Below, piece by piece: positions 26,313 through 34,094 of a stretch of 64,000 bases of DNA. Position 1 is the stretch's first letter. The number at the start of each line of letters is the position of its first letter. The position numbers and the translations under genes were made by a program. The notes under the pieces are model-generated. The model was not told the origin of the DNA and did no database searches. It saw nothing but the letters and a program-made list of their open reading frames with translations. This DNA comes from Micromonospora sp. FIMYZ51. Its GTDB lineage: Bacteria > Actinomycetota > Actinomycetes > Mycobacteriales > Micromonosporaceae. The stretch lies in contig NZ_CP134706.1 of the NCBI RefSeq assembly GCF_038246755.1, forward strand, positions 6,079,501 through 6,143,500. The letters run 5' to 3'.

Positions 26313-27842
26313 ATGAGCAACGGGTGGGTGCTGCCCGACGAGGTGCTTCGGGACGCACCGGCATACACGCCGCGTCCCGGCGAGCTCGCGGATCTGGAGC
26401 TGTTGCTGACTGGCGCGTACGCGCCGTTGACCGGCTTCATGACCCGGGCCGACCTGGTCTCGGTCAGCCGGCGTGGCCGGCTGGTCGACGGCGCGCCCTG
26501 GCCGGTCGCGGTGACCCTCCAGGTGCCCGCCGCGCTGCTCGCGCAGCTCGACCTCACCGACCCGCAACGCCGCACGATCGTGCTCACCGACGGGGAGGGC
26601 GCGCCGGTCGCGGCGCTTGAGGTGGCCGACGCGTGGCAGGTGCGCGACGGGGTGGCGGGGGTCGGCGGGGCGGTCCGCCGGCTCGGTGACGGTGGACACG
26701 GGCCGTTCCAGCGGTTGCGGCGTACGCCCGAGGAGCTGCGCGCGTTGCTGCCACCGGGCCGGGTGCTCGGGGTGATCGCCGACCGGCCGTTGCACCGGCC
26801 GCAGCTGGCCCAGATCGCGCACGCCGTGCGTACCCTCAGCGCGCATCTGCTGGTCATGATCCCGGTGGGCGAGGACGGCACCGGCGGACTGCCGCCGGAG
26901 GCGCTGGTGCGCAGCGTCTTCGCCGCCCGCGACCGGATGCCGCCGGCGACCCTGGTCGCCGTGCCGCTGGCCCGCCGGCCGGACGAGATCAGCGACGCGC
27001 TGCTGCGGGCCCGGGTCTCCGCCGCGTACGGCGTCACCCACCTGCTCTCCACCGGCGAGATGCTCTCCGGGGCCGGGCTGCGGGTGTTGGTGCCGCGCGA
27101 GCTGGCCTACGACAACCGCGACGGCCAGTGGCGCTGGCGTGAGGACATCCCGCCACGCAACCGGCGTCTCGCCCTGACCCAGCAGGAGATCGAGGACCAC
27201 CTCGACCGGGGGTTCCCGCTGCCCGAGTGGCACACCCCGCCAGCGGTGGCGAAGGAGTTGAGCCGGGCCCGGCCGCCCCGGCGGCACCGGGGTCTGGTGG
27301 TCTTCCTCACCGGCCTGTCCGGCTCGGGCAAGTCGACGATCGCCCGTGGTCTCGCCGACTCCCTGCGCGAGCAGGGCGATCGCACGATCACCCTGCTCGA
27401 CGGCGATGTGGTGCGGCGCGAGCTGACCGCGGGGCTGGGTTTCAGCAAGGCGGACCGGGACACGAACGTGCGGCGGATCGGCTGGGTGGCCGCCGAGATC
27501 GCCCGCCACCGGGGCATCGCCATCTGCTGCCCGATCGCGCCGTACGCCCAGGCCCGGGCGGCGGCCCGGGCGATGGCCGTCGCCGCCGGCGCGGGCTTCC
27601 TGCTGGTGCACGTCGCCACGCCGCTGGAGGTCTGCGAGCAACGCGACCGCAAGGGCCTGTACGCGCGGGCCCGCGCCGGCCTGCTCACCGGAATGACCGG
27701 CATCGACGACCCGTACGAGGAACCCACCGACGCCGAGCTGGTGGTGGACACCACCGATCTCGGTGTGCACGAGGCGGTCCAGGCGGTGCTGCACCACCTC
27801 AACGAGACCGGGTGGGTCGAGCCGCGCCTGCCGTCGGTCTGA
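26313..27842 (+). CDS. cysC: Sulfate adenylyltransferase-like/adenylylsulfate kinase fusion
   Basis: In this 509-residue protein, residues about 1-320 follow the ATP-sulfurylase layout (LTGAYAPLTGFMTRADLVSV, a central Rossmann part), but the nucleotide-binding RNPxHxxH motif reads DRPLHRPQL, so sulfurylase activity is doubtful. Residues about 330-500 are a complete APS kinase: P-loop LTGLSGSGKSTIARGL, LDGDVVRRELTAGLGFSKAD, RDTNVRRIGWVAAEIARHRG, and YARARAGLLTGMTGIDDPYE. It would phosphorylate adenylylsulfate to PAPS for sulfonation or assimilation. ATG 26313 has GGGGG upstream. galT follows 17 bp later and is probably co-transcribed. Confidence 0.85.
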   Translation: MSNGWVLPDEVLRDAPAYTPRPGELADLELLLTGAYAPLTGFMTRADLVSVSRRGRLVDGAPWPVAVTLQVPAALLAQLDLTDPQRRTIVLTDGEGAPVAALEVADAWQVRDGVAGVGGAVRRLGDGGHGPFQRLRRTPEELRALLPPGRVLGVIADRPLHRPQLAQIAHAVRTLSAHLLVMIPVGEDGTGGLPPEALVRSVFAARDRMPPATLVAVPLARRPDEISDALLRARVSAAYGVTHLLSTGEMLSGAGLRVLVPRELAYDNRDGQWRWREDIPPRNRRLALTQQEIEDHLDRGFPLPEWHTPPAVAKELSRARPPRRHRGLVVFLTGLSGSGKSTIARGLADSLREQGDRTITLLDGDVVRRELTAGLGFSKADRDTNVRRIGWVAAEIARHRGIAICCPIAPYAQARAAARAMAVAAGAGFLLVHVATPLEVCEQRDRKGLYARARAGLLTGMTGIDDPYEEPTDAELVVDTTDLGVHEAVQAVLHHLNETGWVEPRLPSV

Positions 27843-27858
27843 CGCGGCGGAGAAGGCG

Positions 27859-28935
27859 ATGAAGCGTACCGAGATCAGGCTGGCCGACGGCCGGGAGCTG
27901 ATCTACTTCGACGAGCGCGACGACGCCGTCCGGGATCAGCCGGACCGTCGTGAGCTGCCCCCTCCCCCACCCCCCTCGCAGCTTCGGCACGATCCGCTCA
28001 CCGACGAGTGGGTGGCGTTCGCCGTGCACCGGCAGACGCGGACCTTCCTGCCGCCGGCCGACCAGTGCCCGCTCTGCCCCTCGACGGCGCAGCGGCTCAG
28101 CGAGATTCCAGCCCCGGACTACGCCGTCGCGGTCTTCGAGAACCGGTTTCCGGCCCTGGGTGGTCGGGTGGTCGAGGAGCCGGCGGAGATCACCCCGTTC
28201 ACTCCGGTCCGGCCGGGCCGGGGACGCTGCGAGGTGGTCTGCTTCACCGACGACCACCACTCCTCCTTCGCGGCTCTGCCGCCGAGCCGGGTCCGCACCG
28301 TGCTCGACGCGCTCGCCGACCGGACCGTGGCACTCGGCGAACTGGACGAGGTCGAGCAGGTCTTCTGCTTCGAGAATCGGGGCGTGGAGATCGGGGTGAC
28401 CCTGCACCACCCGCACGGGCAGATCTACGCGTACCCGTTCCTGCCGCCGCGTACCCGGTCGCTGCTGGCCGCGGCCCGCCGGTACGCCGAGCGCACCGGT
28501 GGGCGCAACCTCTACGCCGACGTGTTCGCCGCCGAACGGGCGGCTGGCGAGCGGGTGGTGGCGGCGAACGAGCACTGGACGGCGTACGTGCCGGCGGCGG
28601 CCCGCTGGCCGTTCGAGGTGCAGATCGCGCCGCACCGGCCGGTGCCGGACATCCCCGCGCTCACCGACGCCGAGCGGGACGCCTTCGGCCCGCTCTACCT
28701 GGACCTGCTGCGCCGTTTCGACGGGCTGTTCGGCGTGCCGATGCCGTACATCGCCGCCTGGCATCAGGCGCCGGTAGGCGTCGACCGCGAACTGGGCCAT
28801 CTGCACCTGCAACTGTTCAGCATCCGGCGGGCGGCGGACAAGCTGAAGTATCTGGCCGGCTCGGAGTCCGCGATGGGCGTCTTCATCAACGACGTCGCCC
28901 CGGAACGTGCCGCCGAGCTACTGCGCGCCGCCTGA
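27859..28935 (+). CDS. galT: Galactose-1-phosphate uridylyltransferase
   Basis: The 358-residue HIT-superfamily enzyme has a zinc-ligand CPLCP pair near residue 75, VFENRFPAL, and the catalytic HHPHGQIYAYPF with the uridylylated His (about residue 185). HWTAYVPAAARWPFEVQIAPH and the C-terminal LGHLHLQLFSI follow. It swaps UMP between UDP-glucose and galactose-1-phosphate in the Leloir pathway. Some homologues act on other sugar phosphates. It is 17 bp behind the APS-kinase fusion gene, an unusual neighbour, and no galK or galE is nearby in the window. Confidence 0.9.
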   Translation: MKRTEIRLADGRELIYFDERDDAVRDQPDRRELPPPPPPSQLRHDPLTDEWVAFAVHRQTRTFLPPADQCPLCPSTAQRLSEIPAPDYAVAVFENRFPALGGRVVEEPAEITPFTPVRPGRGRCEVVCFTDDHHSSFAALPPSRVRTVLDALADRTVALGELDEVEQVFCFENRGVEIGVTLHHPHGQIYAYPFLPPRTRSLLAAARRYAERTGGRNLYADVFAAERAAGERVVAANEHWTAYVPAAARWPFEVQIAPHRPVPDIPALTDAERDAFGPLYLDLLRRFDGLFGVPMPYIAAWHQAPVGVDRELGHLHLQLFSIRRAADKLKYLAGSESAMGVFINDVAPERAAELLRAA

Positions 28936-28994
28936 TGCCCACCCCGGTCCGCCGCTCGCTGCGGCGGAGCCTGGACGCACGGCGCCCGGCGCGT

Positions 28995-29034
28995 CGCACG
29001 CCGCTGCCGCGCGACGAACCGGCCGGTCGCAGCC
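28995..29034 (+). repeat. 40-bp sequence shared with perM, intergenic copy
   Basis: It contains GCCGCTGCCGCGCGACGAAC and CGGTCGCAGCC. The second copy is at 39334-39373 on the other strand, where it encodes part of the PerM N-terminus (TPLPRDEPAGRS). It differs at two positions only. Confidence 0.75.
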
Positions 29035-29273
29035 CGGGACGCAGGCCCCGGGACGCAGGGCGCGGGGGGCCCGGGACAGGGCCCCCCGCAAGGGAAGGGA
29101 CGGCTGGCTGTGCACGACAGCCGGGAAGGCTGGTTGCTCGGCGTTGCTGCCGGGCGGCGGTCACGGTCAGCCTTCCGGGGACGGGACTGGCATCTCGTCC
29201 ACCCGGTACAACGAGGTGCACCGGCCCGGGTGACGCGCCCGGCGGGTGGCGCGACCCGGCGTACCGGAAGCGT

Positions 29274-29306
29274 CGAGCCCGCCGGCACGCGGTGCCGGCG
29301 GGCTCG
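29274..29306 (-). terminator. icd terminator hairpin
   Basis: CGAGCCCGCCGGCAC and its perfect complement form a 15-bp stem with a GCG loop, 18 bases beyond the icd stop on the minus strand. Confidence 0.85.
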
Positions 29307-29324
29307 ATGGGGTGCTGGGGTGGC

Positions 29325-30542
29325 TCAGGCGGCCAGGCGGCGCGCCAGGTTCTCGTCGAGCGTGTTCATGAACTCGTCGGTGGTCTGCCACGGCGCGTCC
29401 CGCGAGATCAGCAGTGCCAGGTCCTTGGTCATCTGGCCGCTCTCGACGGTGTCGACGATTACCTGCTCCAGCGTGGTGGCGAACTCGGTGACCGCCGGGG
29501 TGCCGTCCAGCTTGCCCCGGTGGGCCAGGCCCCGGGTCCAGGCGTAGATCGAGGCGATCGGGTTGGTCGAGGTCTTCTCGCCCTTCTGCCACTGCCGGTA
29601 GTGCCGGGTGACGGTGCCGTGCGCGGCCTCGGCCTCGACGGTGCGGCCGTCGGGCGAGAGCAGCACCGAGGTCATCAGGCCGAGCGAGCCGAAGCCCTGC
29701 GCGACGGTGTCGGACTGCACGTCACCGTCGTAGTTCTTGCACGCCCAGACGTAGCCGCCCTCCCACTTGAGCGCGGCGGCGACCATGTCGTCGATGAGCC
29801 GGTGCTCGTAGGTGAGGCCGGCGGCGTCGAACTCCGCCTTGAACTCGTTCTCGAACACCTCGGCGAAGATGTCCTTGAACCGACCGTCGTACGCCTTGAG
29901 GATGGTGTTCTTGGTCGACATGTAGACCGGGTAGCCACGGTCCAGGCCGTAGCGGAACGACGCCCGGGCGAAGTCCCGGATCGAGTCGTCGTAGTTGTAC
30001 ATGCCCATCGCGATGCCGCCGCCGGGGAACTTGGCGATCTCCATCTCGACCGGCTCCGACCCGTCGGCCGGGGTGTAGGTGATGGTCACCGTGCCCGGTC
30101 CGGGCACCACGAAGTCGGTGGCCCGGTACTGGTCGCCGTGGGCGTGCCGGCCGATGATGATCGGCTTGGTCCAGCCCGGCACGAGCCGCGGCACGTTCGA
30201 CATGATGATCGGCTCACGGAAGACGACGCCGCCGAGGATGTTGCGGATGGTGCCGTTCGGCGACCGCCACATCTTCTTCAGGCCGAACTCCTCCACCCGG
30301 GCCTCGTCCGGGGTGATGGTGGCGCACTTGACGCCGACGCCGTGCTCCTTGATGGCGTTTGCGGCGTCGATGGTCACCTGGTCGTCGGTGGCGTCGCGGT
30401 GCTGGATCGACAGGTCGTAGTAGTGCAGGTCGACGTCGAGGTAGGGCAGGATCAGCTGCTCCCGGATCTGCTTCCAGATGATCCGGGTCATCTCGTCGCC
30501 GTCGAGCTCCACGACCGGGTTGTTTACCTTGATCTTCGCCAT
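29325..30542 (-). CDS. icd: NADP-dependent isocitrate dehydrogenase, dimeric type II
   Basis: The 405-residue enzyme resembles eukaryotic-type homodimeric [23 protein letters not shown], substrate residues in the [19 protein letters not shown] segment, [14 protein letters not shown], metal-binding [20 protein letters not shown] and [20 protein letters not shown], then [14 protein letters not shown] for NADP. It oxidises isocitrate to 2-oxoglutarate in the TCA cycle. mdh, sucC and sucD lie within 12 kb, so much of the cycle is clustered here, though not as one operon. Confidence 0.96.
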   Translation of the reverse strand: MAKIKVNNPVVELDGDEMTRIIWKQIREQLILPYLDVDLHYYDLSIQHRDATDDQVTIDAANAIKEHGVGVKCATITPDEARVEEFGLKKMWRSPNGTIRNILGGVVFREPIIMSNVPRLVPGWTKPIIIGRHAHGDQYRATDFVVPGPGTVTITYTPADGSEPVEMEIAKFPGGGIAMGMYNYDDSIRDFARASFRYGLDRGYPVYMSTKNTILKAYDGRFKDIFAEVFENEFKAEFDAAGLTYEHRLIDDMVAAALKWEGGYVWACKNYDGDVQSDTVAQGFGSLGLMTSVLLSPDGRTVEAEAAHGTVTRHYRQWQKGEKTSTNPIASIYAWTRGLAHRGKLDGTPAVTEFATTLEQVIVDTVESGQMTKDLALLISRDAPWQTTDEFMNTLDENLARRLAA

Positions 30543-30659
30543 CGGCCGGCGCTCCTCTCGGGGGACACGTGCTCAAGCAGTACGAGCGTACTGGATCCGC
30601 CTCGACCGGGAGCGCCTCGGCCACCCGGTTCGCCGACGAGCGGGCGCCGGACGCGCCGT

Positions 30660-30693
30660 CCGGGCCTGGCGGGACTTACCCCGCCAGGCCCGG
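30660..30693 (-). terminator. Hairpin downstream of the VOC gene
   Basis: CCGGGCCTGGCGGG and its perfect complement around ACTTAC, 16 bases past the stop of the minus-strand VOC gene and before icd. Confidence 0.85.
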
Positions 30694-30708
30694 CGCATGC
30701 GCGGTGGA

Positions 30709-31107
30709 TCAGCTGGCCTGCTCCGGGTCGTGCACCCACTGCACCAGCTGAAGGATCACCCCGTTGGGGTCGGTCACCTGGAAGAACCGCTCTCCCCAGG
30801 GCTCGGTCTGGATCGGCGTGGTGATCGGCACGCCGGCCGCCTGGATGGTGGCGTACTCGGCGTCGATGTCGTCCACCACGAAGGCCACAAGCACGCCCTC
30901 GGCCCGCTGGTGCTTCAGGCTCTCCGGCTGGAGGCTGGCCAGCCCGGTACGCAGGAAGACCAGGTTGAACCCGACCCCGTCCCGGGCCAGCGAGACGAAC
31001 CCGTCGGCCGACATCTCCTCCCGGAAGCCGAAGTGCTGCTTGACGAACTCGGCCGAGGCCGACACGTCCTGGACGTTTAGCGAGATGGCGGATCCGGTGA
31101 TCTGCAC
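30709..31107 (-). CDS. VOC-family protein
   Basis: The 132-residue single-module VOC protein has AISLNVQDVSASAEFVKQHFGF, DGVGFNLVFLRTG, VLVAFVVDDIDAEYATIQAAGV and FFQVTDPNGVILQLVQWV. Such proteins often sequester or modify small compounds. The GTG start has GGGGGAGGG just upstream. It is divergent from a TetR regulator with two dyads between them, so it is the likely regulated target. Confidence 0.85.
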   Translation of the reverse strand: MQITGSAISLNVQDVSASAEFVKQHFGFREEMSADGFVSLARDGVGFNLVFLRTGLASLQPESLKHQRAEGVLVAFVVDDIDAEYATIQAAGVPITTPIQTEPWGERFFQVTDPNGVILQLVQWVHDPEQAS

Positions 31108-31140
31108 GGGCCCTCCCCCGGAGAGTGGAAACTTTACTTC

Positions 31141-31166
31141 GTACATTGTACATCGTACTGCGTACG
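31141..31166. promoter_or_regulatory. Candidate TetR operator dyads
   Basis: GTACATTGTAC (31141-31151) and CGTACTGCGTACG (31154-31166) are adjacent palindromes sharing the CGTAC half-site, in the 85-bp gap between the divergent VOC and TetR genes. Confidence 0.6.
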
Positions 31167-31192
31167 GCGATTTGGCCTGCGAAGATCGGAGG

Positions 31193-31981
31193 GTGCCCAA
31201 CCACCGCACCGGAGGCGGCGATCCCGCCCACACCCTGCGTCTGCTCTGGCGGCAGCCCGACGAGGGCCCGCGCCGTGGCCCACGCCAGGGTCGCTCCCTG
31301 GACGACATCGTGACCGCCGCGATCGCGCTGGCGGACGCCGAGGGGTTGGACGCGGTGACCATGCGGGCGCTCGCCCAGGCGGTCGGGGTGGCCCCGATGA
31401 CCCTCTACACCTACGTGCCGGGCAAGGCCGAACTGCTCGACCTGATGCTGGACGCGGTCTACGCCGCGATGCCCAGGCCGGACCGTTCCAGCCAACCGTG
31501 GCGGGCGCGGGTGGCCGCGCTCGCCCGGGACAACCGGGACCTCTTCACCGCCCACCCCTGGGCCGCCGAGGTGGCCACCGGCCGGCCACCGCTGGGGCCG
31601 GGCCTGATGGCCAAGTACGAGCACGAGTTGAGCGCCTTCGACGGCACCGGCCTGGACGACGTGACCCGGGACGCCGCGCTCACCTACGTCCTCGACTTCG
31701 TCCGGGCCGCCGCCCGGTCGGCGGCGGATGCACGGTCGGCGCAGGGCGACAGCGCCTGGACCGACGAGCAGTGGTGGGCGGCGAACGCCCCCCTGCTGGC
31801 TCAGGTGCTCGACGAGCAGCGGTACCCGACCGCCGTCCGGGTCGGCGCCGCGGCGGGAGCGGCCCAGAACGCCGCCTACCACCCCGACCGGGCGTACGAG
31901 TTCGGCCTGGCCCGCGTCCTGGACGGCCTGGCCGCCCTGATCGACGCCGCCGAACCCATGCAAGGAAGGGCCCCTTCTTAA
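31193..31981 (+). CDS. TetR-family regulator with TetR_C_1-type ligand domain
   Basis: The 262-residue protein has an N-terminal helix-turn-helix (DDIVTAAIALADAEGLDAVT, MRALAQAVGVAPMTLYTYVP, about residues 40-85) and an all-helical C-domain (WAAEVATGRPPLGPGLMAKYEH, AALTYVLDFVRAAARSA) like tetracycline-repressor-type proteins. The GTG start directly follows GGAGG with no spacer, so it may be leaderless or start slightly later. The last residues (QGRAPS) and the TAA stop are supplied by a dispersed repeat at 31961-32012. Divergent from the VOC gene. Confidence 0.85.
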   Translation: MPNHRTGGGDPAHTLRLLWRQPDEGPRRGPRQGRSLDDIVTAAIALADAEGLDAVTMRALAQAVGVAPMTLYTYVPGKAELLDLMLDAVYAAMPRPDRSSQPWRARVAALARDNRDLFTAHPWAAEVATGRPPLGPGLMAKYEHELSAFDGTGLDDVTRDAALTYVLDFVRAAARSAADARSAQGDSAWTDEQWWAANAPLLAQVLDEQRYPTAVRVGAAAGAAQNAAYHPDRAYEFGLARVLDGLAALIDAAEPMQGRAPS

Positions 31982-32012
31982 CGCCTGCGGTATAGAAAGG
32001 GCCCCCTATTAA
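31961..32012 (+). repeat. GGAAGGGCCCC/TTAACGCCT dispersed element, copy B
   Basis: CAAGGAAGGGCCCCTTCTTA and CGCCTGCGGTATAG are followed by a second AAGGGCCCCC, TATTAAC half 31 bp downstream. The TAA in the first half is the stop codon of the TetR gene. Confidence 0.85.
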
Positions 32013-32041
32013 CATTCGCGGCGGCCGGGGGTGCAACGGCG

Positions 32042-32072
32042 AGCGCCCCGCGACCGGTGGCCGCGGGGCGCT
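32042..32072. terminator. Bidirectional terminator between TetR and mdh
   Basis: AGCGCCCCGCG and CGCGGGGCGCT form a perfect 11-bp stem around a 9-nt loop, 14 bases past the mdh stop and downstream of TetR. Confidence 0.8.
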
Positions 32073-32085
32073 GTCAGCGAACTGG

Positions 32086-33036
32086 TCACATACTTGCGAT
32101 GTCGGCCTGCTTGGCGCGGACGGCCTCGGCGGCCTCCTTCAGAGCGGCCAGCTCGTCGGCGTCCAGGTCGGTCTCGACGACCCGCCGGACGCCGTCGCGG
32201 CCGATCTCGGCCTCCACGCCCAGGTACACACCGGAGATGCCGTACTCGCCGTCGACCCAGGCGCAGACCGGCATGACCTCGCCGGAGTCCTCCACCACGG
32301 CCTTGGCCATCCGGGCAGCGGCGGCCGACGGAGCGTAGTACGCCGAGCCCGTCTTGAGCAGCGCCACCACCTCGGCGCCACCGTTGCGGGTCCGGACCAC
32401 CAGCTCCTCGATCTGCTCGGCCGGCATGACGTCGCGCAGCGGCTTGCCGTCCACGGTGCTCTTCGACGGCACCGGGACCATGGTGTCGCCGTGCGAACCC
32501 AGGGTCAGCGTCTTCACCGACTTGACCGCCACGCCCAGCGCCTCGGCCACGAAGTTGGTGAACCGGGCGGTGTCCAGCATGCCGGCCTGGCCGAGCACCC
32601 GGTTACGCGGGAACTGGGTGGCGATCTGGGCCAGCGCGGTCATCTCGTCCACCGGGTTGGAGACCACGATGACGACGGCGTTCGGAGCGTACTTCGCGAC
32701 GTTCTCGGCGACCTGCCGGACGATCTTGGCGTTGGTCTCCAGCAGGTCCATCCGGCTCATCCCCGGCTTACGGGGCAGACCGGCGGTGATGACCACCACG
32801 TCCGAACCCTCGATGGCCTCGTAGCCCTCGCCGTTCGGGCCGGTGGTGACGCCTACCACCTTGGTCTCGAAACCCTCCACCGGGCGCGACTGGTTGAGAT
32901 CGAGCGCGATGCCCGCAGGCTTGCCCTCGATGATGTCGGTGATCACGACGGTGTCGAAGACGTCGTACTCGGCCAGACGCTGCGCGGTGGTGGAGCCGTA
33001 GAAACCGGCGCCGACGACAGTGACCTTCTTACCCAT
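32086..33036 (-). CDS. mdh: Malate dehydrogenase (LDH-like type)
   Basis: The 316-residue NAD-dependent enzyme has a VTVVGAGFYGSTTAQRL dinucleotide fold, ITAGLPRKPGMSRMDLL with the substrate-binding Arg residues, VVSNPVDEMTAL, GMLDTARF with catalytic Asp, and LGSHGDTMVPV with the active-site His. It is of the lactate-dehydrogenase-like MDH subgroup found in Chloroflexi and some actinobacteria rather than the E. coli type. It oxidises malate to oxaloacetate. folD lies upstream, 86 bp away, in the same direction. Confidence 0.94.
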   Translation of the reverse strand: MGKKVTVVGAGFYGSTTAQRLAEYDVFDTVVITDIIEGKPAGIALDLNQSRPVEGFETKVVGVTTGPNGEGYEAIEGSDVVVITAGLPRKPGMSRMDLLETNAKIVRQVAENVAKYAPNAVVIVVSNPVDEMTALAQIATQFPRNRVLGQAGMLDTARFTNFVAEALGVAVKSVKTLTLGSHGDTMVPVPSKSTVDGKPLRDVMPAEQIEELVVRTRNGGAEVVALLKTGSAYYAPSAAAARMAKAVVEDSGEVMPVCAWVDGEYGISGVYLGVEAEIGRDGVRRVVETDLDADELAALKEAAEAVRAKQADIASM

Positions 33037-33122
33037 GGTCGTCCCACTCCCTGATACCAGTCGGTTTTCCGGACGGTATCAGCCATCCTGGCACCGATCA
33101 GGGCAGGGGCGGATGGCCTTCC

Positions 33123-33980
33123 TTACATCTCCGCGCGTTCGACGACGTTGGTGAGCAGCATGGCGCGCGTCATCGGACCGACGCCGCCGGGCATCGGCAC
33201 CAGCTTGCCGGCCACCTCGGCGACCTCCACGTCCACGTCGCCGGTGTAGCGGCCCTTGCCGTCCGGGCCGATCACCCGGGTGATGCCGACGTCGACCACC
33301 ACCGCGCCCGGGGTGATCATGTCGGCGGTGAGCAGGCCGGGCACCCCGGCGGCGACGATGACGATGTCGGCGGCGCGGGTGTGCGCGGCAAGGTCGAGGG
33401 TGCCGGTGTGACACAGGGTCACCGTGGCGTTCTCGCTGCGCCGGGTGAGCAGCAGCCCGAGCGGGCGCCCGACGGTGTTGCCCCGACCGACCACCGCGAC
33501 GTTTGCGCCACGCAGCGGCACGTCGTGCCGGCGCAGCAGCTCCACGATGCCGCGCGGGGTGCACGGCAGCGGCCCGTCGTAGCCGAGCACCAACCGGCCC
33601 AGGTTGACCGGGTGCAGGCCGTCGGCGTCCTTGTCCGGGTCGATCAGCTCCAGCACCCGCTGGGTGTCCAGGTGGGCCGGCAGCGGCAGCTGGACGATGT
33701 AGCCGTGGCATGCCGGGTCGGCGTTCAGCTCGGCGATTGTCTCGTCGACCTGCTCCTGGGTGGCGTCCGCCGGCAGCTCCCGGCGGATCGAGGCGATGCC
33801 CACCTCGGCGCAGTCGCGGTGCTTGCCGTTGACGTACGCCTGCGAGCCGGGATCCGACCCGACCAGCACCGTACCCAACCCTGGCACGGTGCCCCGTTCC
33901 GCCAGCGCCTTCACCCGCGTCCGCAGCTCGTCCTTGATTTTCGCCGCGGTCGCCTTGCCGTCCAGAAGCCTCGCCGTCAC
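33123..33980 (-). CDS. folD: Bifunctional methylenetetrahydrofolate dehydrogenase/cyclohydrolase
   Basis: The 285-residue protein has the catalytic [14 protein letters not shown] (Tyr and Lys), [34 protein letters not shown], the NADP site [12 protein letters not shown] and the final [12 protein letters not shown]. It interconverts 5,10-methylene- and 10-formyl-tetrahydrofolate. Just upstream lies the purN-purH gene, which consumes 10-formyl-THF, so the neighbourhood is functionally coherent. The start is GTG. Confidence 0.96.
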   Translation of the reverse strand: MTARLLDGKATAAKIKDELRTRVKALAERGTVPGLGTVLVGSDPGSQAYVNGKHRDCAEVGIASIRRELPADATQEQVDETIAELNADPACHGYIVQLPLPAHLDTQRVLELIDPDKDADGLHPVNLGRLVLGYDGPLPCTPRGIVELLRRHDVPLRGANVAVVGRGNTVGRPLGLLLTRRSENATVTLCHTGTLDLAAHTRAADIVIVAAGVPGLLTADMITPGAVVVDVGITRVIGPDGKGRYTGDVDVEVAEVAGKLVPMPGGVGPMTRAMLLTNVVERAEM

Positions 33981-34033
33981 GCCTCAGATCGTCTCACGGC
34001 CCGCTCCGTCGAGAACACGCGCCCGAGAACCGC

Positions 34034-34092
34034 TTAAGGAAGGGCCCCCTATTAACGCCTCGTGTATAGGAAGGGCCCCCTCTTAACGCCTA
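34034..34092 (+). repeat. GGAAGGGCCCC/TTAACGCCT dispersed element, copy C
   Basis: The most regular copy: GGAAGGGCCCCC, then TATTAACGCCTCGTGTATA, then the same again after exactly 31 bp. It lies between purN-purH and folD, both on the minus strand. Confidence 0.88.
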
Positions 34093-34094
34093 GC

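Larger units (their letters stand above)
28936..29324. other. Intergenic region with a shared 40-bp sequence and the icd terminator
   Basis: No gene is supported. Positions 28995-29034 match 39334-39373 (opposite strand, inside the perM gene) at 38 of 40 bases. G/C-rich direct repeats around CCCGGGACGCAGG follow. A strong hairpin lies at 29274-29306. Confidence 0.6.

Noticed and set aside
28936..29320. Short plus-strand frames after galT
   Set aside because: They arise from repeat DNA and the icd terminator and resemble no protein.
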